NCBI GenBank assembly: GCA_035567895.1
Contig: DATMPC010000013.1
Span: 124,001 to 188,000 of the forward strand
DNA from: Terriglobales bacterium
Lineage (GTDB): Bacteria; Acidobacteriota; Terriglobia; Terriglobales; Acidobacteriaceae
Reading direction: 5' to 3'
DNA length: 64,000 nt
Shown: piece after piece, positions 63,210 to 64,000 of the stretch
Numbering within the stretch: position 1 is the first letter of the stretch
Layout: each line of letters starts with the position of its first letter
Notes under the pieces: generated by a model
Seen by the model: the letters and a program-made list of their open reading frames with translations, nothing else
Database searches by the model: none
Told to the model about the DNA's origin: nothing
Program-made: the position numbers and the translations under genes

Positions 63210-63643
63210 CCGCCGACCCAAGGATTAATTCCGGGGACGAATTGGTGAGGCGTCATCCGACCTGTTCACCGCAATCTGTCTGCGTAGCCATCGCGTACAT
63301 TCATCAGCCTTGACGTTGACGCGTCTTGGTACAGGGTCAATTAAGTATTGCCCGGCGTTGTTCTGCCGGGTAAAATTGCCCCCCATCGCGGAAGTAGAAC
63401 AGCTTTCGTGTGTGTTTTCTTGCTTCCTGCAAAATCGGGCGGCGGAGAACACCTCCCTGTTCTGGCTCCGCAGTGCAGTTTTTGATCTCTAGCCATAATC
63501 GTTGTTGTCACATCGCTTGTGGCAGGGAATCACAGTGGGTAATGCATGATGGCGCACGTTCGAGAGTCTAACCTCGAAAGAGCGCGAGGCTGGTCCCTGG
63601 CGGTAACAACCCGAATTCGGAAACGACAACATAGGAGACACAA
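63210..63643. other. Intergenic region before the Cys-repeat gene
   Basis: No gene is seen in these 434 bases. A hairpin TTGCCCGGC ... GCCGGGTAA lies at about 63348-63372. AGGAGA at 63631 is the ribosome-binding site of the next gene. Confidence 0.5.
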
Positions 63644-63934
63644 ATGACGAAGTCAGTGAAGTTGGCAATCGCGAGTGCGGCTCTGGCGGGTTTGGTAACG
63701 GGCACAAGCGCTAGTCTGTTTGCTCAGGATGCGGGGGCCGCCGGCGCCTCCACCGACAAATCAACCAAGAAAGCCAGCAAGCACACCAAAGACAAACATG
63801 CTTGTAAAGGCCAAAACTCCTGCAAAGGCAAGGGTGGCTGCAAGAGTAGCGACAATGGCTGCAAGGCCAAGAACTCCTGCAAGGGCAAGGGCGGCTGCCG
63901 CACTGATGGCAAGCCGATGGAACCTGCATCGTAG
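63644..63934 (+). CDS. Exported Cys-repeat peptide precursor (bufferin-like candidate)
   Basis: The 96-residue product has a signal peptide (KSVKLAIASAALAGLVTGTS, cleaved near LFAQ) and a Ser/Thr/Lys linker. The C-terminal part has six cysteines, C54, C60, C66, C73, C79 and C85, in two repeats of C-K-x2-N-S-C-K-G-K-G-G-C. The pattern recalls metallophore precursors of the bufferin/MNIO type, whose cysteines are modified by a DUF692 enzyme; no such enzyme is in the window. It may bind copper or other metals. AGGAGA precedes the ATG, and a terminator follows after 15 bases, so it is a single gene. Confidence 0.8.
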   Translation: MTKSVKLAIASAALAGLVTGTSASLFAQDAGAAGASTDKSTKKASKHTKDKHACKGQNSCKGKGGCKSSDNGCKAKNSCKGKGGCRTDGKPMEPAS

Positions 63935-63949
63935 TTCTGTATGCTGTTG

Positions 63950-63982
63950 GGGCTGGGTCTCAATACGACTCAGCCCTTTCTT
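63950..63982 (+). terminator. Rho-independent terminator after the Cys-repeat gene
   Basis: The stem GGGCTGGGTC / GACTCAGCCC (one wobble pair) has a seven-base loop and is followed by TTTCTTAG. Confidence 0.8.
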
Positions 63983-64000
63983 AGTTATGAGGTTCAGACT

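Overview
The window looks like a chromosomal segment of a soil-type Acidobacteriota bacterium (Koribacter/Terriglobus-like). This is inferred from gene content and style, not from a 16S gene: moderately GC-rich coding DNA, a transaldolase/phosphoglucose isomerase fusion, several large secreted glycosidases, a BamA-type outer membrane (so two membranes), and very many long intergenic inverted repeats. No rRNA, tRNA, CRISPR array, prophage or transposase gene was seen. About 56 protein genes are supported; the first is cut by the left edge.

Layout. 1-0.9 kb: C-terminal part of a Rieske non-heme-iron oxygenase. 1.2-15.6 kb: a sugar-catabolism block on the plus strand with transketolase, transaldolase-phosphoglucose isomerase fusion, 6-phosphogluconate dehydrogenase, glucose-6-phosphate dehydrogenase, glucokinase, 6-phosphogluconolactonase and a GH63-like glucosidase. 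Together these cover glucose phosphorylation, the oxidative pentose phosphate branch and its return to glycolysis. A four-helix-bundle (S23) gene sits inside an inverted-repeat pair in this block. 15.6-24.2 kb: YceI, an exported M24 peptidase, an osmoprotectant-type ABC transporter (ATPase-permease-binding protein), a secreted adenosine deaminase, two small membrane proteins and a sirtuin. 24.3-28.9 kb: a sigma-54 response regulator, small orphan genes, and a cold-shock protein / omega-like protein / DEAD-box helicase / small basic protein series. 29-33 kb: BamA and an exported transglutaminase-like protein. 33.4-40.1 kb: a complete ISC iron-sulfur operon, iscR-iscS-iscU-iscA-hscB-hscA-fdx-iscX, with hairpin repeats between several genes. 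40.3-47.9 kb: a LolA-like lipoprotein, MltG, GH116 beta-glucosidase, a cation/proton antiporter and an enoyl-CoA hydratase-like protein. 48-50.3 kb: signalling genes (receiver, STAS, LuxR with a degenerate receiver, PilZ). 50.4-54.6 kb: GH3 beta-glucosidase, NusB and a VOC-lumazine synthase fusion. 54.8-64 kb: small membrane protein, GAF-GAF-GGDEF cyclase, ABC exporter, cupin, DUF255 thioredoxin-like protein, cytochrome c lipoprotein and, at the right edge, an exported Cys-repeat peptide precursor.

The most unusual layer is between the genes. At least eight families of long inverted repeats occur, often nested (family C arms enclosing family A; family B arms enclosing family A), and some run into coding sequence. 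A second recurring signal is a 10-12 bp palindrome centred on AAATCGATTT, at the start of both the GH116 and the GH3 glucosidase genes and at one orphan place, which suggests a shared LacI-type operator. Family assignments come from recognised motifs; no database search was possible.
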